Positions 23,544-34,689 are shown, counted from the first letter of the stretch. The stretch is 64,000 nucleotides of DNA from Fennellomyces sp. T-0311 (GCA_025266875.1 JALLLT010000019.1:682001-746000), one strand, 5' to 3'. Notes: generated from the sequence alone by a model not told the origin. Program-made: numbers and translations.

Positions 23544-25261
23544 TTAAATCGGCGGTTCCAGTTCCCGCCGCTGTCGTTGTTCAGTCAAGGGCCGAGTGGG
23601 TGGTGCTTGCGCATTCTTCAGCATGCCGAAAATATTGTTGATTCTCGCAAGTTCCGATTCCGCAGGCGATGGCGGTGGCGCTGATTGCGTTGTCTGCCGT
23701 GGTGGGGGCGTCACTTGTCGCTGCGGCTCTTGAAGAATATGTTGCTGTTCTTGGAGACGTTGCTCTTGCTGAAGACGTTGCTGTTCTTGGTGTTCAAGTT
23801 CAGCTAGTTCTCGTTCCAGATCCTCTTGGTCGTTGTCCGTCTGATTGATCTGATCCGACGCACCCACAATGGCATCCTCCACCTCCTTTTGATCGTCAAA
23901 CGCTTCTTGCACCTTCATCATGGCCTGATCCACCGTGTCCACGGATAAATCCTCGTTGCCCAGTATGCTGCGCAATGCATCTGCTCCAATGTTGAATGCT
24001 TGGATCACCTGCATATAATTTGTCAGAAACTGGGGGAAAAAATCGTGTGTAACCATCCTGCTTTACCTGCAGGTCGTTCTGCGATGCTTCGATTTTCATT
24101 AATAAAGTTTCCATGGTTTCAAGTGATTTTAATCGTCGATCCAGAATCTCCAAGAGGTGTTTTTTCTTTTTGAATGCGTACAACGCTTGTGCTTTGCGTC
24201 CTTCTCCGTAATGCTCCTTGGCAGATTGGGTATATCTACGTCATCATTGCAGTGAGTTGCTTATGCGTTGGCATGTGAAACGCCTTACTTACTCTTCTGC
24301 TTTTCGCTGTAATTCGTCGACTTGGGCGTGTAAGGCATCGCATGTTGTTCTGATACTAATGATGGCACGGTCGTGCTGATCGATGGTCGCGCGCGGTGAT
24401 CCGGCCTGGCTCTTGTACGGAAACTTGATGACCTATGCGTACCCACATTATTAGTTATTCCAAAGAGATAAAGGAAAATGCGTGGTGTATATACCACATG
24501 AGAAGCACCGTATCCTTGAACATCATTCGCCACCGCCACACCCAATTCTTTGGCCATATACTGCAGCAGCAACCAAATATCCGCATCGGTCAAACTTCGT
24601 TCGCCGTCCGTCGCATAATGTGATCGAAACTCGGCAAAGGTCAACAAACAACTGGACGAATTTGTTGCCGGTTCCTCGATATACGATTGCAGAATATTCT
24701 TTGCAATCTCTTTGACCGTTGGCAAGACAACGTATGTGTGATCACTGCTAGGATACGAAGGCAGAAGCCACTGTTGCGACTTGTGAATCGCCCACGAAAA
24801 CCACGAGTTGTTTGCTGCTGGCGAAGTATACACCTCGTTGAACTGTCTCAACGTCATGAGATCGCCGTGTTTGTTCATTTCTGTCTACTTGTTTCGTCAG
24901 TTTTTTTTTTTTTTTTTTTTACTATAAAATCGAGAGTGGATAATAATAATCTTAATCTTACAACAACACAATCCAGGGATAATGGTTTACCAATTCCTGG
25001 ACGTAAGAATTGATCGGGTAGTTCACTAGCATTGAATGCTAGTTTGTGATTGATGCAGCCGAGTAATCCTTGCATGTTGCAGTCGAGAATAAGTGATCGC
25101 CAGTAGCTGACATTGGCATCATATCCGTATTGATTGAGTAAAGCGAGTTTGGAGAAATCAGAGTACAACGAGGTAAGACGTTTGGTTGGCTTGTTCAGGT
25201 CGAAATCAGTGTATTGACACGATAAGTAGGCTTGCAATCGCGAATTCCGTTTGGAAGCCAT
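23544..25261 (-). CDS. CHM7: Chm7/CHMP7 ESCRT-III-related protein
   Basis: ESCRT factor of nuclear-envelope and nuclear-pore surveillance. Exon 1 (ATG at 25261, ending at about 24960) encodes a winged-helix-like N-terminal half ending IGKPLSLDCVV. Splicing to TAG|ACAGAAATG gives VTEMNKHGDLMTLRQF, matching the family pattern before the NSWFSW segment. The C-terminal half is a Snf7 domain in further exons: KEHYGEGRKAQALYAFKKKKHLLE, LETMETLLMKIEASQNDLQ, VIQAFNIGADALRSIL. Then come an acidic DLERELAELE helix and a Gln/Pro-rich tail ending ELEPPI. The first intron contains a T20 tract (24901-24920) on the plus strand. An in-frame Met 29 codons upstream (25348) is possible. Confidence 0.88.
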
Positions 25262-25439
25262 TTGATAAAAGAGACCTGCTTTTTCTCCAAACGCGCACTT
25301 TGCTGCATTATGAAAACGGGATTTGAATTTGCTTTTCGTTATCGGCACATGTTGGATCTACTCGCTAGTGTAACTGTCGTGGGTGCCATTTTATATGCAT
25401 TATTCGTCACTTTTGACTTGCGATTGTGAGGCAGCGGTA

Positions 25440-27590
25440 TCTCTCGACGTATCCTGTCTTATACCCCGTTATGTTAGTACTGCAATTAGGGAACCACCAT
25501 GCTTCTGGAAATTCAGTTCGATGGAGCTTCCTTTTACGCACAAGTAGCGAGTAAAGCATTTTCAAAGGAAGAATTGGGCAGTTCAATGTTATCCGACTCG
25601 ATTCATATATGTCATGATCTATTTTCAGTGCTTCAGAAAAGAAACATGTTACTTTTAGGAAACTGTGCGCTGTTCACCGCTGTGGGTCACTTTCACATCT
25701 TCAAAGCAACCTGGGGACTTTGAGCGGCGTACGGAAGACATGAAAGCGATCAGTAACTGAGGATATCAGTATGTGCAATGGAGGAATACGTTTACAAAAG
25801 TATTGCGTGGGTTGGACATGGACGTGATGCAAAAAGTGGAAGTTTGCTGGATGCAAATGGGCCAGGTAAAGGTTGGCTGCAGCTGTTGTAATGCAGACGA
25901 GAGTCAAGCAGTAGAGCGTCAACCAATAAAGTCCGACAGAAAATAAGCACACGACTACTAGGCTGGATTTTACGAACCATGTACGCAGATTACAGCAAGA
26001 TTATCGAGCTTGGCGGTAGCGAATGCGGAAAGTAGTACAAAGATCTCACTGGAACAAAAGGATTGATGAAACAAAGTCAAAGATACGAATTGCTCAAGGC
26101 TATACTTTCAGTATACCCTGATCTGGTGAAAGACACCGAAACATTTGAGATCGCATCCCTATGGCAATCCTTTAGTAGTGATTGGTAGTTTCATATGCAG
26201 CTAAAATACGTGTTATGAGTCTGTCCCATGAAGGACTCTTGATGAAGCTTGTAAAATAGACCTTGGCCTGCTCGAAGTAAGCAAAATGTTTACGGTCGGC
26301 ACCCTTCAAGCGCTCATTCCTCTCATGCCTATACCTTGCTTGGATGACCATACTTCGGGTCATGGCGTGTATAGAAACGATGAAAAATCCGGATGAGGTC
26401 ATGAGGAACGATCCTGGCGGGGACTGGACCGAAAAATATGTGAGTTTTGCACTACAAAGCAGCGCCACTATGAGTCTACCCTGCACAATCAAATAGCCAC
26501 ATTAGTCATTATACCTCAGTAAAAAAAGTACCTTTTACGAAAAGTTATGAATATCATACACATGGCATATGTTGTACTTTATATTGCAAAAGAGATACTC
26601 CAGTTGTTACGTTGCATAGCAAACGTCGTACCAAATGGACTGTAGCGGCCCTTTGAAGAGAACGGGCGAAACGCCGTGTCTCAATGCAATACCGTCATCA
26701 ATATGCGATCCACTTGTGTACGATCGACACCTGCTAGAACAATTGATATATTTAGTCAGATCGTTAAAATCATCATGTTTTGTCTATCGCACTGGTGGTT
26801 TCACTACGGCTATAACTGAGCTAGACGTTGAACGCGTAGAGGTTTCTGCAATTACGTAATCAAATGCTTGATCATCCATCTGATATTTAAAGAAAGCTGA
26901 TTATTTGGGCGCTGTCCGCATCAGTGTACAAATACCAATAAGTCTGCTTTGTTTTGATAAAAAGTCGAACAAGACGTTGAAATATAAGTTGAACTAAATT
27001 TTGAGCACATAGTAAAAGCAAAGGAAAAATACAGGACAGGGTATTGGAGTCTGAGATCGATTCGCAGACATGCGGCACGCATGAATTGCTGTGTCTCAAG
27101 GCATGATGCATAAACAACCATTAAGTTTAAATCTGCACATAACTAAGCCGTAGTTCTGAATTGAAGAGTGGTACGTGTGGTCAAGCAGCCACAGATGATA
27201 ATAATAGAAGATATTTCCTATTGGATAACCCATATTGGATCAACATCATTACGAAATGTACTTGCATAGAAACTTATCTACACAGATTAAGGATTATACC
27301 GTATGAGCAAAGGGGATAAACTCAAGAGGACATGGAATTGGCCCCAATATAGCAATGCGATCATTATACTGCAGGGCGGATATCAAAGGTTCCCTCAGAT
27401 CTGCAGCATGATCAGAACAAAGGAAAGGGTACGTATCGCCCTCTGTATATCCATTCAGGCAATTCTGAAGGCGAAGCACTATCTAAACTGTCATCGCTGA
27501 TTCAATACATAGAAAGATACAAAAGCATAGCGTATTGCAGTTAATAAGGCATATCCGAAACGTCAAAGATACTTTTCTTAATCTCTTTAT
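25440..27590. other. gene-poor stretch
   Basis: I see no recognisable gene. There is a weak plus-strand reading at about 26040-26187 (KGLMKQSQRYELLKAILSVYPDLV) that looks protein-like and ends in a stop. A 74-codon ORF at 25499-25723 has no known features. A block at about 27070-27155 (ATGCGGCACGCATG ... ACTAAGCCG) recurs at 29884-29960, just upstream of the secreted-peptide gene. Confidence 0.4.
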
Positions 27591-27654
27591 TCTTTGTACC
27601 GTTTGATTCATCTCAGTAGGTGTCTGACTCCGCTGAACAATTGCAAAGCCAAAT

Positions 27655-27911
27655 ACGTGAGTTATTTAGCTCCATCTTTGTGGCTATTAGTTGCTGTGGT
27701 ACTCCAGGCAGGTTTGTTCGTTAGTGCCAATACTCAACGTTACAACGGCTTCTGTCTCCATGTGGGAAGCGAGTGCGATTGTGACAATAATTACTGTAAT
27801 AAGATAATGCAGTCACTGTTGCAAAATATCTACGTGCGTATACCAGCCAGTTCCTGCTCTATATCGACTACTACTAATTCTATGAAGCTGACGCCCTGGC
27901 AGTTGGTCTAA
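27655..27911 (+). pseudogene. broken paralogue of the secreted Cys-rich peptide
   Basis: The plus-strand reading LWLLVAVVLQAGLFVSANTQR matches, in layout, the signal peptide and cleavage region of the peptide at 30101. It continues NGFCLHVGSECDCDNNYC. The position of the expected ATG reads AAATACGTG, so there is no start in frame before the mature part. The cysteine spacing (C-x6-C-x-C-x4-C) departs from the six-Cys pattern, and the reading runs on 34 residues past the last Cys. The upstream block at 27070-27155 also has a counterpart upstream of the intact gene, so the whole locus was duplicated. Confidence 0.6.
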
Positions 27912-27949
27912 ACAGAATTAGCAATGGTAAGTTTATACAGATATATGAT

Positions 27950-29870
27950 GGCTTTATAGCTGATAATGCTTGGTTTGACTCCAAACAGTGCATTCGTCAA
28001 TGATGTACCGAATAGGATAACTGATCGACATGTGTGAGAAGAAAGCATGTGGGCAAGTCAACGATCAAGGAGATGAAGATAGCTCAGATATCGATGTGGT
28101 GGATGATAGCGTCAAGTGAAGAATTTGAATACGTACCCGTTACCGAAAGTCGTTCTGTAGCTGTTAAAGCTGACAATATTATTGCTGGATCTCCAACTTG
28201 TCAAACCATTTTCAATTGAACTCTGCCATATATGATACTACTGTATACACTACAGAAAGGAGTAACTCATGTGTGCTTACGGGGGATGGCTTCTGGAGGG
28301 GCAGATATTATCTCGAAAAGGTAGTATATGCAGAAGAAAGACAGCTGAGCACGTACTCGATGTACTGATACAAGTAATCAAAGCGCGGGATTCAGTTCAG
28401 TATCAGTATAAGCAACAGCTAGTAGTGTTCTTGAAAATTATATTTAGCGAATGTAAATATAATGGAAGATCTCACATGTAGATCGTACCAAAGATGCTTT
28501 TGTGTCGCCGCCTATGAGCTCCCAGAGCCTTCAAGTTCTTCGGATTCATAGGCTTCAAAAACTTTATTGACTCCTTGTGAGGCAACAACCAGTACTATGA
28601 CAAAGGTTGTGACAACACAGCAGCAAGTACTGATTACGGCCAATACAAAGATGATCACCGTCATTGATGGAATGACAGTGGATTATCTCACTCCAGTATT
28701 AATGTCGACTGGCCCAACAGAGATTCTTAGTACGACAAAGCACACTTTCCTATCGGCCGATGCTTTAGATCCCGTCGCAGCCACTCTTATATTTACGTCC
28801 TCAGGGATGGTTATTGTGTCAGTCGAAATCAGGTAACAGCTATACCAATAATAACAGAAGAAAGTTCTATCATAGTATCGAGACAATCACTTATATTACT
28901 ATTTGATTTGTAAATAAATGCAATAAGCAAAGTTACAGAAGACGCTAGCTTCATAAGTCGGAATTTGAGAGCACAGATTTTTATATGGCCATACCGCCTG
29001 GAATGTCGAACCCTCTTGCGAGATCCAATATTCTTCAGATGTAAAAGCTCATTTGTTATAGGAGTATATACACTGCTTTCTAAAGGTCCAACTTCATCGA
29101 AGACCATGCGGAGTATCAATAACTATGCAAGAAGCATTTCATAAATAGCGTGCATCTATTTGGCTCCATGCATTACGTCGGTATATGTAGATATCCTGAT
29201 TGATACACATGATCATCTGGTCGTTCCAAACGAACCCTGTGCCAAGTTTTTGTATATTTACTAAGAAGGCTAAACAGAACATTTGATCTCTAAGTATGAC
29301 ACCTAATACCCATAGAAATAAAATTATAACTTTGAACTACTAAGGAGGATATCGAATGGGGCGAATACATGTGTATGTAATGGTGGCTTGAGGAGTATTG
29401 ATATGGGATTATGCGAATGCTTTGTTTATTACTGACTTGCATAAAGAAGTCCACATGCATGCAGCTATGTACTCAACGGTACTTTCGGGTGCATATTGCG
29501 TCATGAGAAAGAACTGTATATCACGGCTTTAAAAGAATATTCTGAGACGTTCACACATGAGAACCAGTACGTAATACCTAGTCATGTATCAAATTTAATA
29601 TTAACGAGGGACGTACGTACCAGCGCGACTACAGCAGGCTGTTACAAGTGATCCGTTTTCGCCCGCAATATCCAAAGTAAATAGATGTGTACCAACCTTC
29701 TCTCATCGTCGCCAATATGCGTTGTCATATTTACCTCCCTATACACAACAACAAAATGTCATACGGGTCTTTTTATAGCAATGAATTTCAGATCCTCCGT
29801 ACGCACTGTTATTGATGCCCTACGCTATTGATCCTAAGCTTTTCTGTCTATTGCGTAGTCTAATTTCAGA
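27950..29870. other. gene-poor stretch with low-complexity readings
   Basis: Only weak signals. A plus-strand reading at 28567-28836 is rich in Thr/Val/Ile (STMTKVVTTQQQVLITAN) like a secreted or wall protein fragment, but starts without a signal peptide. An acidic reading (DEDSSDIDVVDDS) occurs at about 28075-28110. Neither can be assigned. Confidence 0.35.
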
Positions 29871-29975
29871 CTCATTCATAAGCATGCGGCGCGCATGTGT
29901 CTCCGCAGCACCCTGCATAAAGCAGTATCAGCCTAAGGCTTGGACATAACCAAGCCGCTTTCTAAAAAAATGGGG

Positions 29976-29984
29976 TATATATAG
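29976..29984 (+). promoter_or_regulatory. TATA box of the secreted peptide gene
   Basis: TATATATAG lies 117 bp upstream of the ATG at 30101 in an otherwise mixed-composition stretch. Initiation about 30 bp downstream would give a 5' UTR of about 90 nt. The segment just upstream (29884-29960) is conserved with 27070-27155 in the paralogous locus. Confidence 0.5.
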
Positions 29985-30100
29985 AAGGTTAAACGAGTAG
30001 GATACGTACTTGTCTTACCCAAGTAGTTTATAAAGCTAAAAACGTGAGTGATTTTTTATAAATCTTGTAGCCATTTCTTGCTAAAACCCTGAATCATAGG

Positions 30101-30271
30101 ATGATGACTCAATATTTCTCAATCAAGACTCTTTTAGCTTTGGTGCTCCTGGTCGGTTTATTCATGAGCGCAGAAGCTCAACGTCGTCCCGGCATTTGTG
30201 GCGGCACGGGACGCGTATGCAGTAGCGATGATGAATGTTGCTCCAATTTATGCCTCGGTGGAAGATGTTAA
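30101..30271 (+). CDS. secreted six-cysteine (knottin-like) peptide
   Basis: Single-exon ORF of 56 residues. Residues 1-26 form a clean signal peptide: a Lys in SIKT, a Leu/Val core (LLALVLLVGLF) and an AEA-type cleavage site. The mature peptide of about 30 residues (QRRPGI...) has six cysteines spaced C-x6-C-x5-C-C-x3-C-x4-C, with the CC pair, short loops and C-terminal Cys typical of the inhibitor-cystine-knot fold. An AATAAA follows at 30403-30408, 132 nt after the stop, and a TATA box lies upstream, so it looks like a real small gene. Function cannot be told from sequence: antimicrobial, protease-inhibiting, signalling or plant/animal-interaction roles are all possible. It is also too short for most automatic gene callers. 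A decayed paralogue lies about 2.4 kb upstream. Confidence 0.75.
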   Translation: MMTQYFSIKTLLALVLLVGLFMSAEAQRRPGICGGTGRVCSSDDECCSNLCLGGRC

Positions 30272-30402
30272 TTATAGTACCCTCTTCTCCTGTGCTATTT
30301 TTGTTGTCGAATTAAATGCTGCCAAGCTGAAAGCGGTTCTATGGATCAATGCAACTCGCAAGACTTAAGACTCATAAATAATGTTGTTGTATATGCATCG
30401 CA

Positions 30403-30408
30403 AATAAA
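30403..30408 (+). terminator. polyadenylation signal AATAAA
   Basis: Canonical AATAAA followed by a GT-rich element (AGCGTTGGTGG), 132 nt past the stop of the small secreted peptide gene. Confidence 0.5.
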
Positions 30409-30934
30409 AGCGTTGGTGGACATTTGAAGCTTCAAGCAGCCATGTATTTGTTTATATATTATCGAAGATTAAACGTTTGTTTGGGATGCGTCATGGTCCC
30501 TATGTCAAATGCTCACCGCAGTATATGAGATATATACCATTCGATCCGTAGGAGCTGTTGTCGGTTTTTTTGACCATAAGGTGAAAAGTAGAAAACTGAT
30601 CGAAATGTCATCTGCCAGTCAATGATACATTCAAAACGCTCCTTCATGACTGACAAACTCATACAGAGATATATCGGTGCAGATACGAAATGTGTTGGCC
30701 ACAAAGGTGGTAGGAGATCATTCTTTCAGGTTCTAGTATAGGAAACATTATTCGCGCCAAACCATCATCCATATAGCTTTGGCGCTTCTACTAGTGAGGA
30801 AGGCTGTATACAGACGACGATTGGATTAAATTTCAAGCTCGCACAAGCTTTGGTCACTGGACATGCGAATGTCCTTTTGGTCAACAGATCCTTTAAGTCG
30901 AATCGGAGTGTATGACTAACATTTGAACTGCTCC

Positions 30935-31200
30935 AGGATGTTGGAAGCCTTGCTTCATTTTGTCGAGCTGGTACCGAGCAGCAGTATGAAAATATTTTCG
31001 CTGCTCTTGGGGACCTGGAGGACGAGTTGCTCGAGTTTGAGAATTTTTTTTTGAGAAGCTTCATCGTGTGTTGCTTGGCACTGATCCGTTCGATCACTTT
31101 ATCGCCCGGTGTATATCACTACTCCAGACTGGTTCCAAGAGTACCATCATGCTTGCTTACGAATGACCCAGGAACCACCGTCATTGTCGGCTATGCGAAG
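30935..31200 (+). pseudogene. decayed gene of unknown family
   Basis: After a plausible splice acceptor (CTGCTCCAG) the plus strand reads DVGSLASFCRAGTEQQYENI, then FAALGDLEDELLEFENFF. At a T-run the frame slips, and another frame continues EKLHRVLLGTDPFDHF... to about 31170, where it meets a stop. The composition is protein-like (amphipathic helices), but I do not recognise the family. The homopolymer slip and the stop argue for a pseudogene, possibly of transposon origin. Confidence 0.35.
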
Positions 31201-31485
31201 AAGCCAGGTGAGCTTACAGTCGGGCACTAATTAAACGTATCAGGCAACCACTTCGCACCAGTTGCCATGAGAACCGAACATCACTACAAAAGCAATTGGT
31301 AGTTCTGCATATATAGAGTTTGACAGCTCATCAGAAACGAAGCGGAAGATAATGATCTAACGTGAGAGGTTGGGATAATGCAGGTGAGTCAAATGCATAC
31401 ATGAAACAACCGCAGCAAAAAGGTACTTTTGACAACTTTGTTGAAACCAAGCAAATTTTTCGTTTTGTCACTTGTCAACCGTGCC

Positions 31486-33234
31486 ATGGAAAGGAACACA
31501 AAAACCAGCTTTGATCCTACAGCATCGAATGCTAATCGACAAAAGCAGCTCTCAGAACTCCTGTCATTTGTCCAAAGTCATGACAAGAAAAAGACCGTAC
31601 CCGAGAAAAGGGCTGCTGCTGCTGCTGAAAAGGAACCAAAGGCACCAGCAGTAAAGCGATCGGTCCCGAAAGCCATGCTACCACCGTACAGTTTCGCAGA
31701 GGACACTCAGTTACCCACATTGGACATTACGCTTCGGCCGAATATCGAAGTACGACCCTACCAACGCGAAGCCGTCAATGCGATCATTGATCAAAGCACC
31801 AAGGCTGCACAATCGGGCATCATTGTGCTTCCTTGCGGTGCGGGCAAAACCTTGACGTCGATCCTGGTTGCGTGCGAACTACAAAAGCCGGTTCTGGTCG
31901 TATGCTCGACGATCATTGCGGCAGAACAGTTCTGTAACGAATTCATAAAGTTCTCGACGCTCATGGCGAGCAAGACGGGCATGTTTGCGGGTGCGAAGAA
32001 ATGGCCTTTCAATGGGACGAGTGGCGTCTTGTTCACAACGTATACCATGTTGGTTGAGAACAAGAATCGGACGGCGGATAGCAAGCGTATGAGCAAATTT
32101 GTGGATTCAACGCACTGGGGGTTGGTGATTCTCGATGAGGTGCACTGTGTTCCTGCAAGCAACTTTAGCAAAGCCATCGCCAAGATCCAAACCAAGGTGC
32201 GGTTGGGGTTGACCGCCACCATGTTGCGCGAGGACGAAAAGATCGGAGACTTGGAGACGCTGGTCGGCCCCACATTATACCACGCCAAATGGAAAGAGCT
32301 GGCAGACAAAGGATACATCGCCAAAGTGGTGTGCTCACAAGTGGAGGTGTTCATGGACGAGCCGTTTACCGAAGTATACAATGATATGGGCGGAGGGGGT
32401 GTTTTGGGTCACGCACATCATGTCAAGAGTCTGCTCTCTATCCTCAACCCAAAGAAGATGCAGATCTGTCAGCGGCTGGTGCAGTATCATGAAGCGCGCG
32501 GCGATAAGGTGCTGGTGTTTTGCGACCACATTGATGCGCTCAAGCTGTATGCGGAGAAACTGAACCGACCGTTCATCTACGGCGGCACTCCCAACGATGA
32601 GGCGCGTACCCTGCTGAAACGATTTCAAATTGAGATACCCAAGCTGGACAAAGGTGCGTCGTGGTCGGATTTGGCCGCTCAACGCACGCTGAAGGCCAAA
32701 ACGATCAACACACTGCTCCTGTCTCGCATTGGCGATACCAGTTTGGATCTTCCGGCTGCCACTGTGCTTATCCAGGTGTCATCCCATTTCGGCTCGCGGC
32801 GTCAGGAAGCGCAGCGGCTGGGTCGTGTTCTGCGGGCCAAGAAACGATCCGAAAAGGGGTTTTATTCGCGATTCTACACGCTGGTGACGGCAGGCACACA
32901 CGAGACCACATTTTCGGAGAAACGGCGTCAGTTTCTAGAAGAGGACTGCGGTTATGGGTATCAGATCTGGCTTGTGGGCGAGGAGGACGAGGAAGGGGGT
33001 GGGTGGCTTTTGCGGCATACGGAAGATAGCAATGGACCGGAGGACGATGATGTCAAGACAGAGCCGATCACATGCACGATCCAAGGGGCGGGTGAGCGAC
33101 CGTACGCCCGGGCAGCGGATCAAAAGACGCTTGCCAACTACATCCGCAACATCAAAAACGTGCAAGTAGAAGAAGACGATGACGTTGCGAACCTTGCTAC
33201 GCCACCACCGGCCAAACGCAGCAGGAAGAAGTAG
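31486..33234 (+). CDS. XPB/Ssl2-type helicase, N-terminally short paralogue
   Basis: SF2 DNA helicase of the XPB family, 582 residues, no introns. The motifs are complete: EVRPYQREAV (Q/Ia region), PCGAGKT (Walker A, about 118-122), DEVH (217-220), LTATMLREDEKI with the XPB-specific RED motif (248-250), an insertion after it (GPTLYHAKWKELADKGYIAKV) matching the ThM element, GDTSLDLP, then QEAQRLGRVLRAKKRS (motif VI, 443-451). Canonical eukaryotic XPB is about 780-850 residues with an N-terminal Ssl2/MTD and damage-recognition part. Here only about 90 low-complexity residues (Ala/Lys/Pro-rich) precede the helicase. It is therefore probably a paralogue outside the TFIIH core, not the essential Ssl2. 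The C-terminus is acidic, then basic (PAKRSRKK, NLS-like). The start is the ATG in GCCATGG. Confidence 0.85.
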   Translation: MERNTKTSFDPTASNANRQKQLSELLSFVQSHDKKKTVPEKRAAAAAEKEPKAPAVKRSVPKAMLPPYSFAEDTQLPTLDITLRPNIEVRPYQREAVNAIIDQSTKAAQSGIIVLPCGAGKTLTSILVACELQKPVLVVCSTIIAAEQFCNEFIKFSTLMASKTGMFAGAKKWPFNGTSGVLFTTYTMLVENKNRTADSKRMSKFVDSTHWGLVILDEVHCVPASNFSKAIAKIQTKVRLGLTATMLREDEKIGDLETLVGPTLYHAKWKELADKGYIAKVVCSQVEVFMDEPFTEVYNDMGGGGVLGHAHHVKSLLSILNPKKMQICQRLVQYHEARGDKVLVFCDHIDALKLYAEKLNRPFIYGGTPNDEARTLLKRFQIEIPKLDKGASWSDLAAQRTLKAKTINTLLLSRIGDTSLDLPAATVLIQVSSHFGSRRQEAQRLGRVLRAKKRSEKGFYSRFYTLVTAGTHETTFSEKRRQFLEEDCGYGYQIWLVGEEDEEGGGWLLRHTEDSNGPEDDDVKTEPITCTIQGAGERPYARAADQKTLANYIRNIKNVQVEEDDDVANLATPPPAKRSRKK

Positions 33235-33240
33235 TGTTTA

Positions 33241-34429
33241 TCATCCCGTCCATGAATTTAAAATTGTAATAAAAGGTACAAGCGCTTCAAACACGTCCAA
33301 CACAAGATCCACGAACCCGGCCGACACCACCTCTTCATCCGTAAAGCTCTTTGATATCACAAAGCTCTTGTACCGCAGCAGCTCAATCTCAGGATGGTCT
33401 TTGGGAATGTTCTTGGGCGCCACCTTGAGTTTGTCTTCGTCTTCCAGCACGCTTATCCCGTCTTTGCCAAACGTCTCCTTGATCGCCGCAAGACCCAACG
33501 CTTCCCGCATCAAATCTCCGTTTGCAATGATGCCTTCGCGGATGCGTGCCAGCCGTGGCGCTGCTGGTTGCCAAATCCCTCCCGCGACATGCGTGTCTCC
33601 CTCTGGTCCAACGCCAATGTAATATCCAGCAAACGGTGACTTTTTGCCGCCGCGAGAAAATGCTGCGGATACGTACGTCTTGTATGGCCGCAAGTCGTTG
33701 GTGAATCGCAAATCTCGACTACAAGACTTATGTGAGTCGCGTGTTACTTTTTTTTGAAGAAAAGAAAGCGTACTGCTGTCGATACATCGCATGTCGAGGG
33801 TCTTCGATCATAATAGTGGGGTCCATTTCATGCAGCTGTTCCGAAAGCATCTTGACAAAGTCCCGAAACTCGTCTCGTTGTGTGTGCCAACGTTTCTAAA
33901 TAAACCTTATAAGCGCATGGTTGTAAAAGAACAGTGCAAAGTGTCACACCTCGTGAAGCCGCATAAACGTGCGATTGTTGTCTTGTTTGAGCTCGTAAAG
34001 AAATTCGAGTAGATCCGGTGACAAAGCATCAGCAAATGGAGAGCCTTTCGGTCTTGGAATGGGCGACTTCTTGGGTTTTTCTTCTTTAATCGCATCAGCT
34101 TTTTCTTCGTCCTCATCGGCTTCTTCTTCCTCGACCTCATCGGCTTCTTCTTCTTCAACCTCATCAACTTCGTCCTCGGTTTCTTCGACTAGTTCGACTT
34201 TTTTGACGTTTCTCTTGGCCTTTTCAGCATTTTGTTCTATGTCGACTTTCTGTTGCTTTGCAGTAGACTTTTCAAGTTGGCGCGTGCTTCTGCGCTTGTC
34301 AGCCGACTTGATTGATTCTACTTGGTTCGAATTGGGTTTGTTGCGAGCTTATTTGTGCGTTTTTAGAAAAAATAGGAATTAAAGGTTCAATTATCGTCAT
34401 GGCACCAAACCTTTTTTCTGTTCAGGCAT
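33241..34429 (-). CDS. DUF2461 family protein
   Basis: The C-terminal part matches the DUF2461/TIGR02453 family of unknown function: SPDLLEFLYELKQDNNRTFM, FRDFVKMLSEQL, RHAMYRQ, then FTNDLRPYKTYVSAAFSRGGKKSPFAGYYIGV and GGIWQPAAPRLARIREGI. The N-terminal third is low complexity: basic, then a long Glu/Asp-Ala-rich repeat (EEEEADEVEEEEADEDEEKAD), perhaps a nuclear-targeting, disordered tail. The first exon is tiny (MPEQKK). Splicing at 34429-34411 and again at about 33900 and 33770 restores the domain. The stop lies 6 bp from the stop of the convergent XPB-like gene. Confidence 0.8.
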
Positions 34430-34689
34430 GGGAGGTTGACGCGTCAAAGTAAAAAGGAAAAGAGAAAATGTGTCGCGTTTCAAAAGCTTCACGCGACTTG
34501 CTGCGGTGGTGACGCGCTCCCTGTTTCCATGGGTGAGGCATTTCAGCCACACCTAATTGCCAAGGAAACGGCTCTTGAACCCGTGATAGCATCACCAGAT
34601 TTATACGCTTTACCCGGAGAGGACGCCGGCTGATGTCATTTTCCTTATGATAATTTTCTGTAAAGAGATCACGCTTGGTGACGTTTTAT

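Noticed and set aside
31791..32381. 196-codon minus-strand reading inside the XPB-like gene
   Set aside because: It is antisense to well-conserved helicase motifs and has no features of its own.
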